A DNA stretch of 64,000 nucleotides from Pseudomonas sp. PSKL.D1 (GCF_028898945.1 NZ_CP118607.1:1474001-1538000); one strand, 5' to 3'. Shown: positions 43,252 to 53,439, counted from the first letter of the stretch. The notes: generated by a model from the letters alone, not told the origin. Made by a program: numbers and translations.

Positions 43252-43776
43252 ATGACCCGTCTCCGTGTCCTCTGTGCCGCCGTTGCCCTGGCTTGCGCCA
43301 GCGGCCAGGTGCTCGCTGCCACCGCCAGCCACAACGCTGCCGCCGAGAAATTCCTGACCCTGGCCAATGCCGACAAGCTGGGCACCCCGGTGTACATGCA
43401 GGTCCAGCAGATGTTCGCCCAACGCTTCGCCCAGACCAAGGCCCCGGCTTCCAAGCAGTCGGTGCTGGAAAGCTACCAGGCCAAGGCCAATGCTGCGCTC
43501 GACAGCGCCATCGGCTGGAACAAGCTGAAGCCGAAGATGGTCGACCTGTACACCCAGACCTTCACCGAGCAGGAGCTCAAAGACCTGGTCAAGTTCTACG
43601 AGTCGCCGCTGGGCAAGAAAGTGCTCACCCAGATGCCTAAGGTTACCCAGCAGTCGGCCCAGCTGACCCAGCAGAGCCTGGAGCCTGCGGTACCGGTGGT
43701 CAACAAACTGCTCGACGACATGACCAAAGAGCTGGACCCCAATGCTGGCAAGGCCGCCGCACCGGCCAAGAAGTGA
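43252..43776 (+). CDS. DUF2059 periplasmic protein
   Basis: The 174-residue protein has a signal peptide (1-22, VLA) and a helical DUF2059 domain with YTQTFTEQELKDLVKFYES (about 102-120), then a Lys/Ala/Pro-rich end. Function is not established; members are periplasmic and co-occur with BolA in pseudomonads. AAGGA lies just upstream, and the gene ends ten bases before the BolA gene, so they form an operon. Confidence 0.83.
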   Translation: MTRLRVLCAAVALACASGQVLAATASHNAAAEKFLTLANADKLGTPVYMQVQQMFAQRFAQTKAPASKQSVLESYQAKANAALDSAIGWNKLKPKMVDLYTQTFTEQELKDLVKFYESPLGKKVLTQMPKVTQQSAQLTQQSLEPAVPVVNKLLDDMTKELDPNAGKAAAPAKK

Positions 43777-43786
43777 GTAACACCCG

Positions 43787-44083
43787 ATGACCATGCAGCA
43801 ACGCATCGAGCAGCAACTGGGCGCACTGGCGCCCCAGCACCTTGAAGTGTTCAACGAAAGCCACATGCACAGCCGTGGCCAGGAGACGCACTACAAGGCG
43901 GTGATCGTCAGTGAGCAGTTTGCCGGGCTCAACAGCGTCAAGCGTCACCAGAAGGTGTATGCCACCATGGGTGAGCTGATGGGCGAAATCCATGCGCTGG
44001 CCATTCATACCTATACCGCAGAAGAGTGGGCCAAGGTTGGCGTTGCGCCGGCGTCGCCGGTGTGTGCTGGCGGCGGGCACTGA
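43787..44083 (+). CDS. bolA: BolA-family protein
   Basis: The 98-residue protein has the BolA fold: the VFNESHMHSRG loop followed by HYKAVIVSEQFAG and the helix-strand VKRHQKVYATMGELM. BolA proteins act with monothiol glutaredoxins in iron-sulfur trafficking and in morphology control. The C-terminal tail (PVCAGGGH) contains a Cys and His that could take part in cluster binding. It is second in an operon with the DUF2059 gene. Confidence 0.85.
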   Translation: MTMQQRIEQQLGALAPQHLEVFNESHMHSRGQETHYKAVIVSEQFAGLNSVKRHQKVYATMGELMGEIHALAIHTYTAEEWAKVGVAPASPVCAGGGH

Positions 44084-44119
44084 ATCCTTTTTTCTGATCT
44101 GGTACAATCTGCGACATCC

Positions 44120-44226
44120 GGGGGGCCGCTGCGCGGCCCTTTCGCGACACAAGGCCGCTCCCACAGGAGGAATGTGTATTCCTGTGGGAGCGGCCTTGTG
44201 TCGCGAAAGGGGCGCAAAGCGCCCCC
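44120..44226. repeat. REP pair with outer hairpins (GCGACACAAGGCCGC type)
   Basis: The left hairpin GGGGCCGCTGCGCGGCCC and right hairpin GGGGCGCAAAGCGCCCC flank the inverted REPs (CTCCCACAGG / CCTGTGGGAG). It lies between bolA and trhO. Confidence 0.85.
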
Positions 44227-44290
44227 TTGCTATTTCATGTCAAACCCAGGTCCGCCCCTTACGAGGGCACCTACCCGGAGATTCAACGCA

Positions 44291-45223
44291 ATGACCCAAC
44301 CGATCGTCGTGGCGGCGCTGTACAAGTTCGTCACCCTGCAAGACTACGTTGAGCTACGCGACCCGCTGCTCAAGGCCATGACCGACAACGGCGTCAAAGG
44401 CACCCTGCTGCTGGCCCATGAAGGCATCAACGGCACCGTCTCGGCCACCCGCGAAGGCATCGACGGCCTGCTGGCCTGGCTGCGCAACGACCCGCGCCTG
44501 GTGGATGTCGACCACAAAGAGTCCTACTGCGACGAGCAGCCGTTCTACCGCACCAAGGTCAAGCTGAAAAAAGAGATCGTCACCCTCGGCGTGCCGGGCG
44601 TGGACCCGAACCAGGCCGTTGGCACCTATGTCGACCCCAAAGACTGGAACGCCCTGATCAGCGACCCTGAAGTGCTGCTGATCGACACCCGCAACGACTA
44701 CGAAGTGGCCATCGGCACCTTCAAGGGTGCCATCGACCCCAAGACCGAAACCTTCCGCGAGTTCCCCGACTACATCAAGGCCAACTTCGACCCGAGCAAG
44801 CACAAGAAGGTCGCCATGTTCTGCACCGGCGGCATCCGTTGCGAAAAAGCCTCCAGCTACATGCTCGGTGAAGGCTTCGAGGCGGTCTATCATCTTAAGG
44901 GCGGCATCCTGAAATACTTCGAGGAAGTGCCTCAGGAAGAAAGCCTCTGGGATGGCGACTGCTTCGTCTTCGACAACCGGGTCACGGTGCGCCATGACCT
45001 GACCGAGGGTGAATACGACCAGTGCCATGCCTGCCGCCACCCGATTGATGTGCAGGACCGTGCGTCCGAGCATTATTCGCCAGGCGTGAGCTGCCCGCAC
45101 TGCTGGGACTCGCTGAGCGAAAAGACCCGGCGCAGCGCCATCGACCGCCAGAAGCAGATCGAGCTGGCCAAGGCGCGCAACCTGCCGCACCCGATCGGCT
45201 ACAACTACAAAGCCGAGGCTTGA
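44291..45223 (+). CDS. trhO: tRNA uridine-34 hydroxylase (rhodanese family)
   Basis: The 310-residue protein of the TrhO (YceA) family makes 5-hydroxyuridine at the wobble position of tRNAs using oxygen. It has an N-terminal ferredoxin-like acylphosphatase domain (to about 95), a rhodanese domain (about 120-220) with the catalytic CTGGIRC, and a cysteine-rich C-terminal motif ([14 protein letters not shown]) that may bind zinc. It is followed three bases later by a DsbA-like gene. Confidence 0.92.
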   Translation: MTQPIVVAALYKFVTLQDYVELRDPLLKAMTDNGVKGTLLLAHEGINGTVSATREGIDGLLAWLRNDPRLVDVDHKESYCDEQPFYRTKVKLKKEIVTLGVPGVDPNQAVGTYVDPKDWNALISDPEVLLIDTRNDYEVAIGTFKGAIDPKTETFREFPDYIKANFDPSKHKKVAMFCTGGIRCEKASSYMLGEGFEAVYHLKGGILKYFEEVPQEESLWDGDCFVFDNRVTVRHDLTEGEYDQCHACRHPIDVQDRASEHYSPGVSCPHCWDSLSEKTRRSAIDRQKQIELAKARNLPHPIGYNYKAEA

Positions 45224-45226
45224 TGC

Positions 45227-45859
45227 ATGACTGCACGCCTGCTCTATGTGATGGACCCGATGTGCTCCTGGTGCTGGGGTTTCGCGCCAGTGGCCGAGGC
45301 CCTGATCGCCCAGGCGCGTGAGGCGGGCGTGGCCACCCGATTGATTCCGGGTGGTTTGCGTACCGGTGGCAGCGCCCTGGACGGCTCCACCCGCAAGTAC
45401 ATCCTTGAGCATTGGCAGGCGGTGGCAGAGGCAACCGGGCAACCGTTCCGGTTCGACGGTGCCATGCCCGATGGCTTCGTCTACGATACCGAGCCGGCCT
45501 GCCGGGCGCTGGTCACTGCCCGCGAACTGGATGCCGAACGGGTCTGGCCGCTGTTGGCATCGATCCAGCGGTCGTTCTACGAGCAGGGCGTGGACGTCAC
45601 CACGGCGCCGCAACTGGTCGAGCTTGCCGCTCGGGCCGGTTTCGACCGAGCCGTGTTTGCCGAGGCCTTCGCCCGTGCCGACACCCGCACGGCCACCCAG
45701 GCCGACTTCAGCTGGGCGCAGGATTTGGGCATCGCCGGCTTCCCGACCCTGCTGGCCGAGCGCAATGGCCAACTGGCCTTGCTGACCAACGGCTACCAGC
45801 CGCTGGGCCGCCTGCAACCCTTGCTTGGCCGCTGGCTGCAGCAGGCCGCCTGTGCTTGA
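45227..45859 (+). CDS. DsbA/FrnE-like thioredoxin-fold protein
   Basis: The 210-residue protein has a thioredoxin fold with the redox pair CSWC at 13-16 (MDPMCSWCWGF) and the cis-Pro region IAGFPTLL near 170-177. No signal peptide is visible, so it acts in the cytoplasm, as the FrnE group does. It sits between trhO and the ABC exporter gene, overlapping the latter by eight bases. Confidence 0.83.
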   Translation: MTARLLYVMDPMCSWCWGFAPVAEALIAQAREAGVATRLIPGGLRTGGSALDGSTRKYILEHWQAVAEATGQPFRFDGAMPDGFVYDTEPACRALVTARELDAERVWPLLASIQRSFYEQGVDVTTAPQLVELAARAGFDRAVFAEAFARADTRTATQADFSWAQDLGIAGFPTLLAERNGQLALLTNGYQPLGRLQPLLGRWLQQAACA

Positions 45860-47684
45860 CCTGCCAGGGTCGCCCGACCCTGTGCCGGGGAAGCCTGCTG
45901 CTGCGGCCGATCGACTGAGCTGGGCAGAAATCCGCCGCCTGGCGTTGCACCACAAGAAAAATCTCTGGACCGCCAACTTCGTTGCCGTGCTGGCTGCCTG
46001 CTGCAGCGTGCCGATTCCGCTGCTGCTGCCGCTGCTGGTGGACGAAGTGCTGCTGGGCCACGGCGATGCCGCGCTCAAATGGATGAACCACCTGCTGCCG
46101 AGCAATTGGCAAGTCGCGGCGGGCTACATCGGCCTGATGCTGGGCGTCACGCTGTGCCTGCGCCTGGCGGCGCTGGCCTTCAACGTGGTGCAGGCCAAGC
46201 TGTTCGCGGGCCTGGCCAAGGACATCGTCTACCGTCTGCGCATTCGCCTGATCGAGCGGCTCAAGCGTATTTCACTCAAGGAATACGAAAGCCTGGGCAG
46301 CGGCACGGTAACCACCCACCTGGTCACCGACCTGGATACCCTCGACAAGTTTGTTGGCGAAACCCTGAGCCGCTTCCTGGTGGCCATGCTTACCCTGGCC
46401 GGTACTTCAGCCATCCTGATCTGGATGCACTGGAAGCTGGCCTTGCTGATCCTGCTGTTCAACCCGCTGGTGATTTACTTCACCGTGCAGTTGGGCAAGC
46501 GGGTCAAGCACCTGAAGAAGCTTGAAAACGACAGCACCTCGCGGTTTACCCAGGCGCTGTCGGAAACCCTGGATGCCATACAGGAAGTGCGTGCCGGTAA
46601 TCGGCAGGGCTACTTCCTGGGGCGGCTCGGCCTGCGTGCGCGTGAAGTGCGCGACTACGCCGTCGAGTCCCAGTGGAAGAGTGATGCCAGCGGGCGGGCC
46701 AGTGGCTTGCTGTTCCAGTTCGGCATCGACATTTTCCGTGCAGCAGCCATGCTCACGGTGCTGTTCTCCGACTTGTCGATCGGGCAGATGCTGGCGGTGT
46801 TCAGCTACCTGTGGTTCATGATCGGGCCGGTGGAGCAACTGCTTAACCTGCAGTACGCCTACTACGCTGCCGGGGGTGCCCTGAGCCGACTCAACGAATT
46901 GCTGGCGCGCGAAGACGAGCCTCAGTACCCCGCCGCCTGCGACCCGTTCGCCGGGCGCGAAACCGTGGGTATCGAAGTGCGCGACCTGCGCTTCGCCTAC
47001 GCCGACGAGCCGGTGCTGGAGCACCTCGACCTGGCCATTGCACCGGGCGAAAAAGTCGCCATCGTCGGGGCAAGTGGTGGCGGCAAGAGCACGCTGGTAC
47101 AGCTGCTGCTAGGCCTTTATACGGCGCAGGCCGGGACCATCCGCTTTGGCGGAGCCAGCCTGCAGGAAATCGGCCTGGAAACCCTGCGCGAAAACGTGGC
47201 GGTGGTGCTGCAGCACCCGTCGCTGTTCAACGACACGGTACGCGCCAACCTGAGCATGGGCCGCGATTGCACCGACGAGGCCTGCTGGCAGGCCCTGCGG
47301 ATCGCCCAGTTGGAGGCCACCATCGCAGCCTTGCCGCAAGGGCTGGACAGCGTGGTCGGCCGGTCCGGCGTGCGTTTGTCCGGTGGGCAGCGTCAGCGCC
47401 TGGCCATTGCCCGCATGGTGCTGGCCGAGCCCAAGGTAGTCATTCTCGACGAAGCCACTTCGGCGCTGGACGCTGCTACCGAGTACAACCTGCATCAGGC
47501 CTTGGCGCGGTTCCTGAGCGGCCGTACCACCTTGATCATTGCCCACCGGCTGTCGGCCGTGAAGCAGGCTGACCGGGTACTGGTGTTCGATGGCGGGCAC
47601 GTTGCCGAGGACGGTGGGCATCAGCAACTGATTGCTGAAGGTGGCTTGTACGCCAAGTTGTATGGGCATTTGCAGCAGTCCTGA
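45852..47684 (+). CDS. ABC exporter, fused membrane and ATPase domains
   Basis: This roughly 610-residue half-transporter has a six-helix exporter domain (about 30-320) and a nucleotide-binding domain with GASGGGKST, LSGGQRQR and VVILDEATSALD. It should work as a homodimer, exporting lipid or a hydrophobic compound. The GTG at 45852 is chosen because it follows the codon region of the DsbA-like gene and gives the family-like N-terminus (VLDLPGSP); no strong ribosome site is seen, so the start is tentative. Confidence 0.83.
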   Translation: MLDLPGSPDPVPGKPAAAADRLSWAEIRRLALHHKKNLWTANFVAVLAACCSVPIPLLLPLLVDEVLLGHGDAALKWMNHLLPSNWQVAAGYIGLMLGVTLCLRLAALAFNVVQAKLFAGLAKDIVYRLRIRLIERLKRISLKEYESLGSGTVTTHLVTDLDTLDKFVGETLSRFLVAMLTLAGTSAILIWMHWKLALLILLFNPLVIYFTVQLGKRVKHLKKLENDSTSRFTQALSETLDAIQEVRAGNRQGYFLGRLGLRAREVRDYAVESQWKSDASGRASGLLFQFGIDIFRAAAMLTVLFSDLSIGQMLAVFSYLWFMIGPVEQLLNLQYAYYAAGGALSRLNELLAREDEPQYPAACDPFAGRETVGIEVRDLRFAYADEPVLEHLDLAIAPGEKVAIVGASGGGKSTLVQLLLGLYTAQAGTIRFGGASLQEIGLETLRENVAVVLQHPSLFNDTVRANLSMGRDCTDEACWQALRIAQLEATIAALPQGLDSVVGRSGVRLSGGQRQRLAIARMVLAEPKVVILDEATSALDAATEYNLHQALARFLSGRTTLIIAHRLSAVKQADRVLVFDGGHVAEDGGHQQLIAEGGLYAKLYGHLQQS

Positions 47685-47782
47685 TACCCCTTCTTAAAAT
47701 TCCCCCCAGACAGATGGCAAATGGCCTACGCTGTGCTTGTCTGGGTTGATTTGTGCCTTATCCGCTCTGTGACAGGGACTAC

Positions 47783-50239
47783 ATGAAGGGAAATCGCACT
47801 CTAGAAGCGCCAAGGTTGCTGGGTATCATCTGGCCCTTCATCGCTGTCGTAGTCTTCCAGGTACTGCTGGGCAGCCTGAGCCTTTATGCGCTCTCGGCAG
47901 TGCGTGCCTATGTGGCAGGCGAAAGCCTGTGGTCCAAGGCGCAGAAAGACGCCATTTATTACCTGAGCCTGTACGCCGACAGTGGCGACGATCACACCTA
48001 CCAGCGTTATCGCCAGGTCATCACCGTGCCCCAGGGTGACCATCAGTTGCGTGAGGTGCTCGACCAGCCCGACCCGGACCTGGACGAAGCGCGCCGCGCA
48101 GTGCTGCAGGGCGGCAACCACCCGGATGATGTTGACCGCATCATCTGGTTCTATCGCAACTTCCACCAGATCAGCTACATGCAAACCGCCATTGCCTACT
48201 GGAACGTGGGCGATGACTACCTGGCCAAGCTGGATGTGCTGGCCGCCGAAATGCGCGCGGGGTTCGCCAACGGGCAGGTGACGGCTGAACAGGCGGCCGG
48301 CTGGCGCGGGCGCATCGTGGCGATCAACGAAGGTGTCACCCCGGCCGCCAAAGCCTTCAGCGACGCGCTGGGCGAAGGTTCGCGGATGCTGTTGCGCGTG
48401 CTGCTGGTCACCAACCTGCTGACGGCCCTGTTCCTCATCAGCATTGCCTGGCGCCGCTCAAGCAAGCTGCTAGCCCAGCGCCAAGCGTTTGCCAGCGCCC
48501 TGCAGGAAGAAAAAGAACGGGCACAGATTACCTTGCAAGCCATTGGCGATGCGGTGATCACAGCCGATGTCGAAGGCAACATTGGCTACATGAACCCGGC
48601 CGCCGAGCAGCTCACCCATTGGCAGGCCGGGCAGGCGCTGGGGCTGCCGCTGACGGCGCTGTTCAGCCTGGTGGACGAGCAAGCCGAGGACGACACCAGT
48701 ACGTTGATCGAACAGGTACTCAACGGCAGCCTCAAGGGTGGCGCCGAGCATGCCCGGCTGATCCAGCGGCTTGATGGCAGTACGGTGTCGATCAACCTGG
48801 TGGGTTCGCCCATCATCAGCGACGGGCAACTGGCCGGGATCGTGCTGGTGCTGCACGACATGACCCAGGAGCGCCAGTACATCGCCAACCTGTCGTGGCA
48901 GGCAACCCACGATGCGTTGACCGGCCTGGCCAACCGTCGCGAGTTCGAGTACCGCCTGGAGCAGGTGCTCAATGGCTTGATGCGCATGGCCGGGCGCCAT
49001 TCGCTGATGTTCCTTGACCTTGACCAGTTCAAGCTGGTGAACGACACCTGCGGCCATGCAGCGGGTGACGAGCTGCTCCGGCACATCTGTGCCGTGCTGC
49101 AGTCGGTGCTGCGCGAAGGCGATACGTTGGCGCGGCTGGGGGGCGACGAGTTTGGCGTACTGCTTGAAAACTGCCCGCCCGACCAGGCCGAACGCATTGC
49201 CGAAAACCTGCGTCAGGCCGTGCAGAGCCTGCAATTCGTATGGAAGGGCAGGCCGTTCGTCAGCACCGTAAGTATTGGCCTGGTGCACATGGCGCAGGTG
49301 CCAGGCACGCTGGAAGCTTCGCTGCGCGCGGCGGACATGGCGTGCTACATGGCCAAGGAGAAGGGCCGCAACCGGGTGCAGGTGTACCACGTGGACGACA
49401 GCGAGCTGTCGATGCGCTTTGGCGAAATGGCCTGGATCCAGCGCCTGCACGTGGCGCTGGAAGAGAACCGCTTCTGCCTCTATGCCCAGGAAATCGCGCC
49501 GCTGACCACCCTTGAAGGGCCTGGCCATATTGAAATTCTGCTGCGCCTGCACGACGAAAGCGGCCGTACGATCCTGCCTGACAGTTTTATCCCTGCCGCT
49601 GAACGCTATGGCCTGATGACGGCACTGGACCGGTGGGTTGTGCGCAATGTGTTCCAGGTGATCCGCCAGTGCCTGGACGAGGGGCGGGAAGGGCCTTTGT
49701 CGATGTGTGCCATCAACTTGTCGGGTTCCAGTATCGGTGACGACAAGTTTCTTGAGTACCTGCAGCGACTGTTCGTCGAATTTTCCATTCCGCCACGGCT
49801 GATCTGCTTCGAGATCACCGAAACCAGCGCCATTGCCAACCTTGGGAGTGCCATCCGCTTCATCAACGAATTGAAAGGGCTGGGCTGCAAGTTTTCGCTG
49901 GATGACTTTTGTGCCGGAATGTCGTCATTCGCTTATTTGAAACATTTACCTGTCGACTTCTTGAAGATCGACGGAAGTTTTGTCAAAGATATGCTGGACG
50001 ATCCGGTTAATCGGGCTATGGTCGAAGTAATTAACCACATCGGCCACGTCATGGGTAAACGGACCATTGCCGAGTTTGTTGAAACACCGCTGATCGAACA
50101 GGCCTTGCAGGAAATCGGCGTGGATTACGCCCAGGGCTACCTGATCGAACGGCCGCAGGTGTTCACCTGCGACAGTCTGCAGCGCCAACGAATCGCTGCA
50201 CGGCCCCTGTTGCACCGGGCGCCTGGTACCTTTCGCTGA
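47783..50239 (+). CDS. Membrane-bound PAS-GGDEF-EAL cyclic-di-GMP enzyme
   Basis: The 818-residue sensor has a transmembrane helix (about 13-35), a periplasmic domain (to about 205), a second helix (about 207-227), a PAS domain (about 245-365), a GGDEF domain (about 375-540) with an intact RLGGDEFG active site, and an EAL domain (about 555-805). The EAL motif is EIL, but the other key residues (ETSAI, DDFCAG, LKIDGSF, AQGYLI) remain, so both synthesis and breakdown of cyclic di-GMP are possible. CAGGGAC precedes ATG 47783. An 8-bp dyad CCCAGACA/TGTCTGGG (47705-47745) lies upstream. Confidence 0.88.
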   Translation: MKGNRTLEAPRLLGIIWPFIAVVVFQVLLGSLSLYALSAVRAYVAGESLWSKAQKDAIYYLSLYADSGDDHTYQRYRQVITVPQGDHQLREVLDQPDPDLDEARRAVLQGGNHPDDVDRIIWFYRNFHQISYMQTAIAYWNVGDDYLAKLDVLAAEMRAGFANGQVTAEQAAGWRGRIVAINEGVTPAAKAFSDALGEGSRMLLRVLLVTNLLTALFLISIAWRRSSKLLAQRQAFASALQEEKERAQITLQAIGDAVITADVEGNIGYMNPAAEQLTHWQAGQALGLPLTALFSLVDEQAEDDTSTLIEQVLNGSLKGGAEHARLIQRLDGSTVSINLVGSPIISDGQLAGIVLVLHDMTQERQYIANLSWQATHDALTGLANRREFEYRLEQVLNGLMRMAGRHSLMFLDLDQFKLVNDTCGHAAGDELLRHICAVLQSVLREGDTLARLGGDEFGVLLENCPPDQAERIAENLRQAVQSLQFVWKGRPFVSTVSIGLVHMAQVPGTLEASLRAADMACYMAKEKGRNRVQVYHVDDSELSMRFGEMAWIQRLHVALEENRFCLYAQEIAPLTTLEGPGHIEILLRLHDESGRTILPDSFIPAAERYGLMTALDRWVVRNVFQVIRQCLDEGREGPLSMCAINLSGSSIGDDKFLEYLQRLFVEFSIPPRLICFEITETSAIANLGSAIRFINELKGLGCKFSLDDFCAGMSSFAYLKHLPVDFLKIDGSFVKDMLDDPVNRAMVEVINHIGHVMGKRTIAEFVETPLIEQALQEIGVDYAQGYLIERPQVFTCDSLQRQRIAARPLLHRAPGTFR

Positions 50240-50278
50240 AGAAACGTTCGCAAGATCACAAGGATCAAGGAGCTGAAA

Positions 50279-51064
50279 GTGATTGATGCATTCGTCCGCA
50301 TCGGGCCATTGATGGACCCGGCCAGTTACCCTCAATGGGCTCAGCAACTGATCGAAGATTGCCGCGAAAGCAAGCGCAGGGTGGTGGAGCATGAGTTCTA
50401 CCAGCGGCTGCGTGACGGCCAGTTGCGAGCCTCGACCATACGCCATTACCTGATCGGCGGCTGGCCGGTGGTGGAGCAGTTTTCCCTTTATATGGCCCAC
50501 AACCTGACCAAGACCCGCTACGCCCGCCACCCCGGCGAAGACATGGCGCGGCGCTGGTTGATGCGCAACATACGGGTGGAGCTACACCATGCCGACTATT
50601 GGGTGCACTGGTGCCATGCCCATGGCATTCACCTGCACGAACTGCAGGCCCAGGAGGTACCCGCCGAGCTCAACGGGCTCAACGACTGGTGCTGGCGCGT
50701 GTGCACCACCGAATCGCTGGCCATTGCCATGGCCGCGACCAATTACGCGATAGAAGGGGCGACCGGGGAGTGGTCGGCGGTGGTGTGCGCCGAGGACACC
50801 TACGCCATGGGCTTCCCGGAGGATCAGCGCAAGCGGGCCATGAAGTGGCTGAAGATGCACGCCCAGTATGACGACGCGCACCCCTGGGAGGCGTTGGAGA
50901 TCATCTGCACCCTGGCGGGGGAGAACCCGACCTTGGGGTTGCGCACCGAATTGCGCAGGGCGATTTGCAAGAGTTATGACTGCATGTACCTGTTTTTGGA
51001 GCGGTGCATGCAGATGGAAGGGCGCCAGCAAGGGCGGCTGCGCCCGGCGTTGGCGGCGGGTTGA
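50279..51064 (+). CDS. TenA/PqqC-like heme-oxygenase-fold protein
   Basis: The 261-residue all-helical protein has the TenA/THI-4/PqqC fold. It carries acidic and histidine residues in VEHEFY, ELHHADYW and DDAHPWEALE, which resemble the ligand positions of heme-oxygenase-like diiron oxidases. The reaction is not known. It begins with GTG 50279 after AAGGAG and lies 39 bases after the GGDEF/EAL gene, so both are probably in one operon. Confidence 0.8.
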   Translation: MIDAFVRIGPLMDPASYPQWAQQLIEDCRESKRRVVEHEFYQRLRDGQLRASTIRHYLIGGWPVVEQFSLYMAHNLTKTRYARHPGEDMARRWLMRNIRVELHHADYWVHWCHAHGIHLHELQAQEVPAELNGLNDWCWRVCTTESLAIAMAATNYAIEGATGEWSAVVCAEDTYAMGFPEDQRKRAMKWLKMHAQYDDAHPWEALEIICTLAGENPTLGLRTELRRAICKSYDCMYLFLERCMQMEGRQQGRLRPALAAG

Positions 51065-51069
51065 GGCAT

Positions 51070-51174
51070 TGGGGCCGCTTTGCGGCCCATCGCGGCTGAA
51101 GGCCGCTCCTACAAGGACGCGCGTACCCCTGTAGGAACGGCCTTCAGCCGCGATGGGCTGCAAAGCAGCCCCAA
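51070..51174. repeat. REP pair with outer hairpins (GCGGCTGAAGGCCGC type)
   Basis: The unit has GGGGCCGCTTTGCGGCCC and GGGCTGCAAAGCAGCCCC hairpins outside, and REPs whose stem is GCGGCTGAAGGCCGCTCCTACA and its partner (with GGAACGGCC). It lies between the convergent TenA-like and yciK genes. Confidence 0.85.
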
Positions 51175-51186
51175 CAATCTCAAACC

Positions 51187-51927
51187 TTACTGCGCGTTAA
51201 ACGCCTGCCCATTCACCCCGGCACTGTCCGGCCCCATCAAATACAGGTAAACCGGCATGATGTCCTCGGGCAGCGGGTTGTTTTGCGGGTTCTCACTCGG
51301 GTAAGCCTGCGCCCGCATCGCCGTGCGTGTGCCCCCCGGGTTGATGCTGTTCGAACGCACAGGCGCCACGCCATCCAGCTCGTCGGCCAGCGTCTGCATC
51401 AGCCCTTCGGTGGCAAACTTCGACACCCCGTAAGCTCCCCAGTAGGCCCGGCCCTTGCGCCCGACGCTGCTGGAGGTGAACACCACCGACGCATCCTCCG
51501 ACAGCTTCAGCAGCGGCAGCAGCGTGCTGGTCAGCATGAAGGTGGCGTTGACGTTGATGTGCATCACCCGCATGAAGTTGTCGCCCGACAGCTGCTCCAG
51601 CGGCGTACGCGGGCCGATGATCGAGGCATTGTTCAGCAGGCCGTCGAGGCGGCCGAACTCCCTCTCGACCATGGCCGCCAGTTCGTCGTACTGGTGGGGC
51701 AGGGCGGTTTCCAGGTTGAACGGGATCACCACCGGTTGCGGGTGGCCGGCGGCCTCGATCTGGTCATAGACCTCGTTGAGGTTGGCCTCGGTCTTGCCCA
51801 GCAGCAGCACTGTGGCGCCCAGGGCCGCGTAGGCCTTTGCGGCAGCGGCGCCGATGCCACGGCCAGCACCGGTGACCAGAATGACGCGGCCCTTGAGCAG
51901 GTCGGGGCGGGCGGTGTAGTCGAACAT
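51187..51927 (-). CDS. yciK: YciK-family short-chain dehydrogenase
   Basis: The 246-residue classical SDR has TGAGRGIG (about 19-26), NNAS, a catalytic Ser in TSSSVGRKG and the YGVSK motif. It matches YciK, a widespread oxidoreductase of unknown substrate. It is third in the minus-strand set ubiG-mupP-yciK, 28 bases after mupP. Confidence 0.88.
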   Translation of the reverse strand: MFDYTARPDLLKGRVILVTGAGRGIGAAAAKAYAALGATVLLLGKTEANLNEVYDQIEAAGHPQPVVIPFNLETALPHQYDELAAMVEREFGRLDGLLNNASIIGPRTPLEQLSGDNFMRVMHINVNATFMLTSTLLPLLKLSEDASVVFTSSSVGRKGRAYWGAYGVSKFATEGLMQTLADELDGVAPVRSNSINPGGTRTAMRAQAYPSENPQNNPLPEDIMPVYLYLMGPDSAGVNGQAFNAQ

Positions 51928-51955
51928 TGATTAGTCCCTGTCTTCTTGGGCTGGC

Positions 51956-52627
51956 TCAGCAGCCGCACAGCGCGCTGTCGATGACCTTGCGCAGCTCCAG
52001 CGGGTGGTCCACGACCACATCCGCACCCCAGTTGTTGGGGTTGTCCTCTGGGTGAATATAGCCGTAGCGCACCGCCGCGGTGCGGGTGCCGGCGTCGCGG
52101 CCAGACTCGATGTCACGCAGGTCGTCGCCCACGAACAGTACGCTGGCCGGGTCCAGGTTCAAGGTTTTGCAGGCCAGGATCATCGGCTCGGGGTCGGGCT
52201 TGCTGTTCTTGACGTGGTCCGGGCAGATCAGCAGGGCTGAACGCTCGGCCAAGCCCAGGCGTTGCATGATAGGTTCGGCAAAGCGCACGGGCTTGTTGGT
52301 GACCACGCCCCACAGCAGGTTGCCTTTCTCGATGTCGGCCAGTAATTCGCCCATGCCGTCGAACAGTTTGCTGTGTACCGCGCAGTCGCGCTGGTAACGC
52401 TCCAGAAACTCCAGGCGCAGGGCCTCGAAGCCCTCGGCCTCCGGGTCCATGTCAAAGCTGGCCGCTACCATTGCGCGCGCGCCACCGGAAATCACGTCGC
52501 GGATACGCTTGTCGTCGACGGCCGGTAGGCCGCGCTCGGCCAGCATGGCCTGGCAGATGGCGATGAAGTCCGGCGCCGTGTCGAGCAGGGTACCGTCCAT
52601 GTCGAATAGAACTGCTCGCAAACGCAT
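51956..52627 (-). CDS. mupP: N-acetylmuramic acid 6-phosphate phosphatase (HAD, Gph-like)
   Basis: The 223-residue HAD phosphatase has motif I DMDGTLLD (about 9-16), a helical cap, and motif [12 protein letters not shown]. It looks like phosphoglycolate phosphatase. The gene next to ubiG in P. putida is known as MupP, which dephosphorylates MurNAc-6-phosphate in peptidoglycan recycling and affects fosfomycin resistance. The start at 52627 has GAGGA at six bases; the ATG at 52633 sits directly on that site and is less likely. It begins two bases after ubiG. Confidence 0.87.
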   Translation of the reverse strand: MRLRAVLFDMDGTLLDTAPDFIAICQAMLAERGLPAVDDKRIRDVISGGARAMVAASFDMDPEAEGFEALRLEFLERYQRDCAVHSKLFDGMGELLADIEKGNLLWGVVTNKPVRFAEPIMQRLGLAERSALLICPDHVKNSKPDPEPMILACKTLNLDPASVLFVGDDLRDIESGRDAGTRTAAVRYGYIHPEDNPNNWGADVVVDHPLELRKVIDSALCGC

Positions 52628-52629
52628 GC

Positions 52630-53328
52630 TCATTCCTCGCGCAGGGTCTGGATCATGTAGTTGACGTCCACGTCGCTGCTCAGCTTGTAGTGCTTGGTCA
52701 GCGGGTTGTAGGTCAGGCCGATGATGTCCTTCACTTCAAGGCCGGTGGCACGGCTCCAGGCACCCAGTTCGGATGGGCGGATGAATTTCTTGAAGTCGTG
52801 GGTGCCGCGCGGCAGCATCTTGAGGATGTATTCGGCGCCGACGATGGCGAGCAGGTAGGCCTTGGGGTTGCGGTTGATGGTGGAGAAGAACACCTGGCCG
52901 CCCGGCTTGACCATACGATAGCAGGCGCGGATGACCGACGACGGGTCTGGCACGTGCTCGAGCATTTCCAGGCAGGTGACCACGTCGAACTGCTCGGGCA
53001 TTTCTTCGGCCAGGGCTTCGGCGGTGGTCTGGCGGTACTCCACCTGCACGCCGGACTCCAGTTGGTGCAGCTGGGCCACGGCCAGAGGCGCCTCGCCCAT
53101 GTCGATGCCGGTGACCGTGGCGCCACGCAGGGCCATCGCCTCGCTGAGGATGCCGCCGCCGCAACCCACGTCCAGCACCTTCTTGCCGGCCAGGCCGACG
53201 CGCTCGTCAATCCAGTTGACGCGCAGCGGGTTGATGTCGTGCAGCGGCTTGAACTCGCTTTCGCGGTCCCACCAGCGGTGCGCCAAGGCTTCAAACTTGG
53301 CGATTTCGGCGTGGTCGACGTTGCTCAT
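52630..53328 (-). CDS. ubiG: Ubiquinone biosynthesis O-methyltransferase
   Basis: The 232-residue SAM-dependent methyltransferase carries out both O-methylations in ubiquinone synthesis. The SAM motif is VLDVGCGGG (about 51-59), with the post-I Asp in GIDM and the family-typical [20 protein letters not shown] near the N-terminus. It is the first gene of ubiG-mupP-yciK and is divergent from mtnA across 111 bases. Confidence 0.94.
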   Translation of the reverse strand: MSNVDHAEIAKFEALAHRWWDRESEFKPLHDINPLRVNWIDERVGLAGKKVLDVGCGGGILSEAMALRGATVTGIDMGEAPLAVAQLHQLESGVQVEYRQTTAEALAEEMPEQFDVVTCLEMLEHVPDPSSVIRACYRMVKPGGQVFFSTINRNPKAYLLAIVGAEYILKMLPRGTHDFKKFIRPSELGAWSRATGLEVKDIIGLTYNPLTKHYKLSSDVDVNYMIQTLREE

Positions 53329-53439
53329 TTGAACAGTCCTCTGAAACTTCGCTAAATTGGGCCGGAGTATACCCGAGCGCCCAGGGCTGAGGGTCGCTAT
53401 AATCGCCCGCTTTTGATATCCGAACGACGGGGAGAGGCG

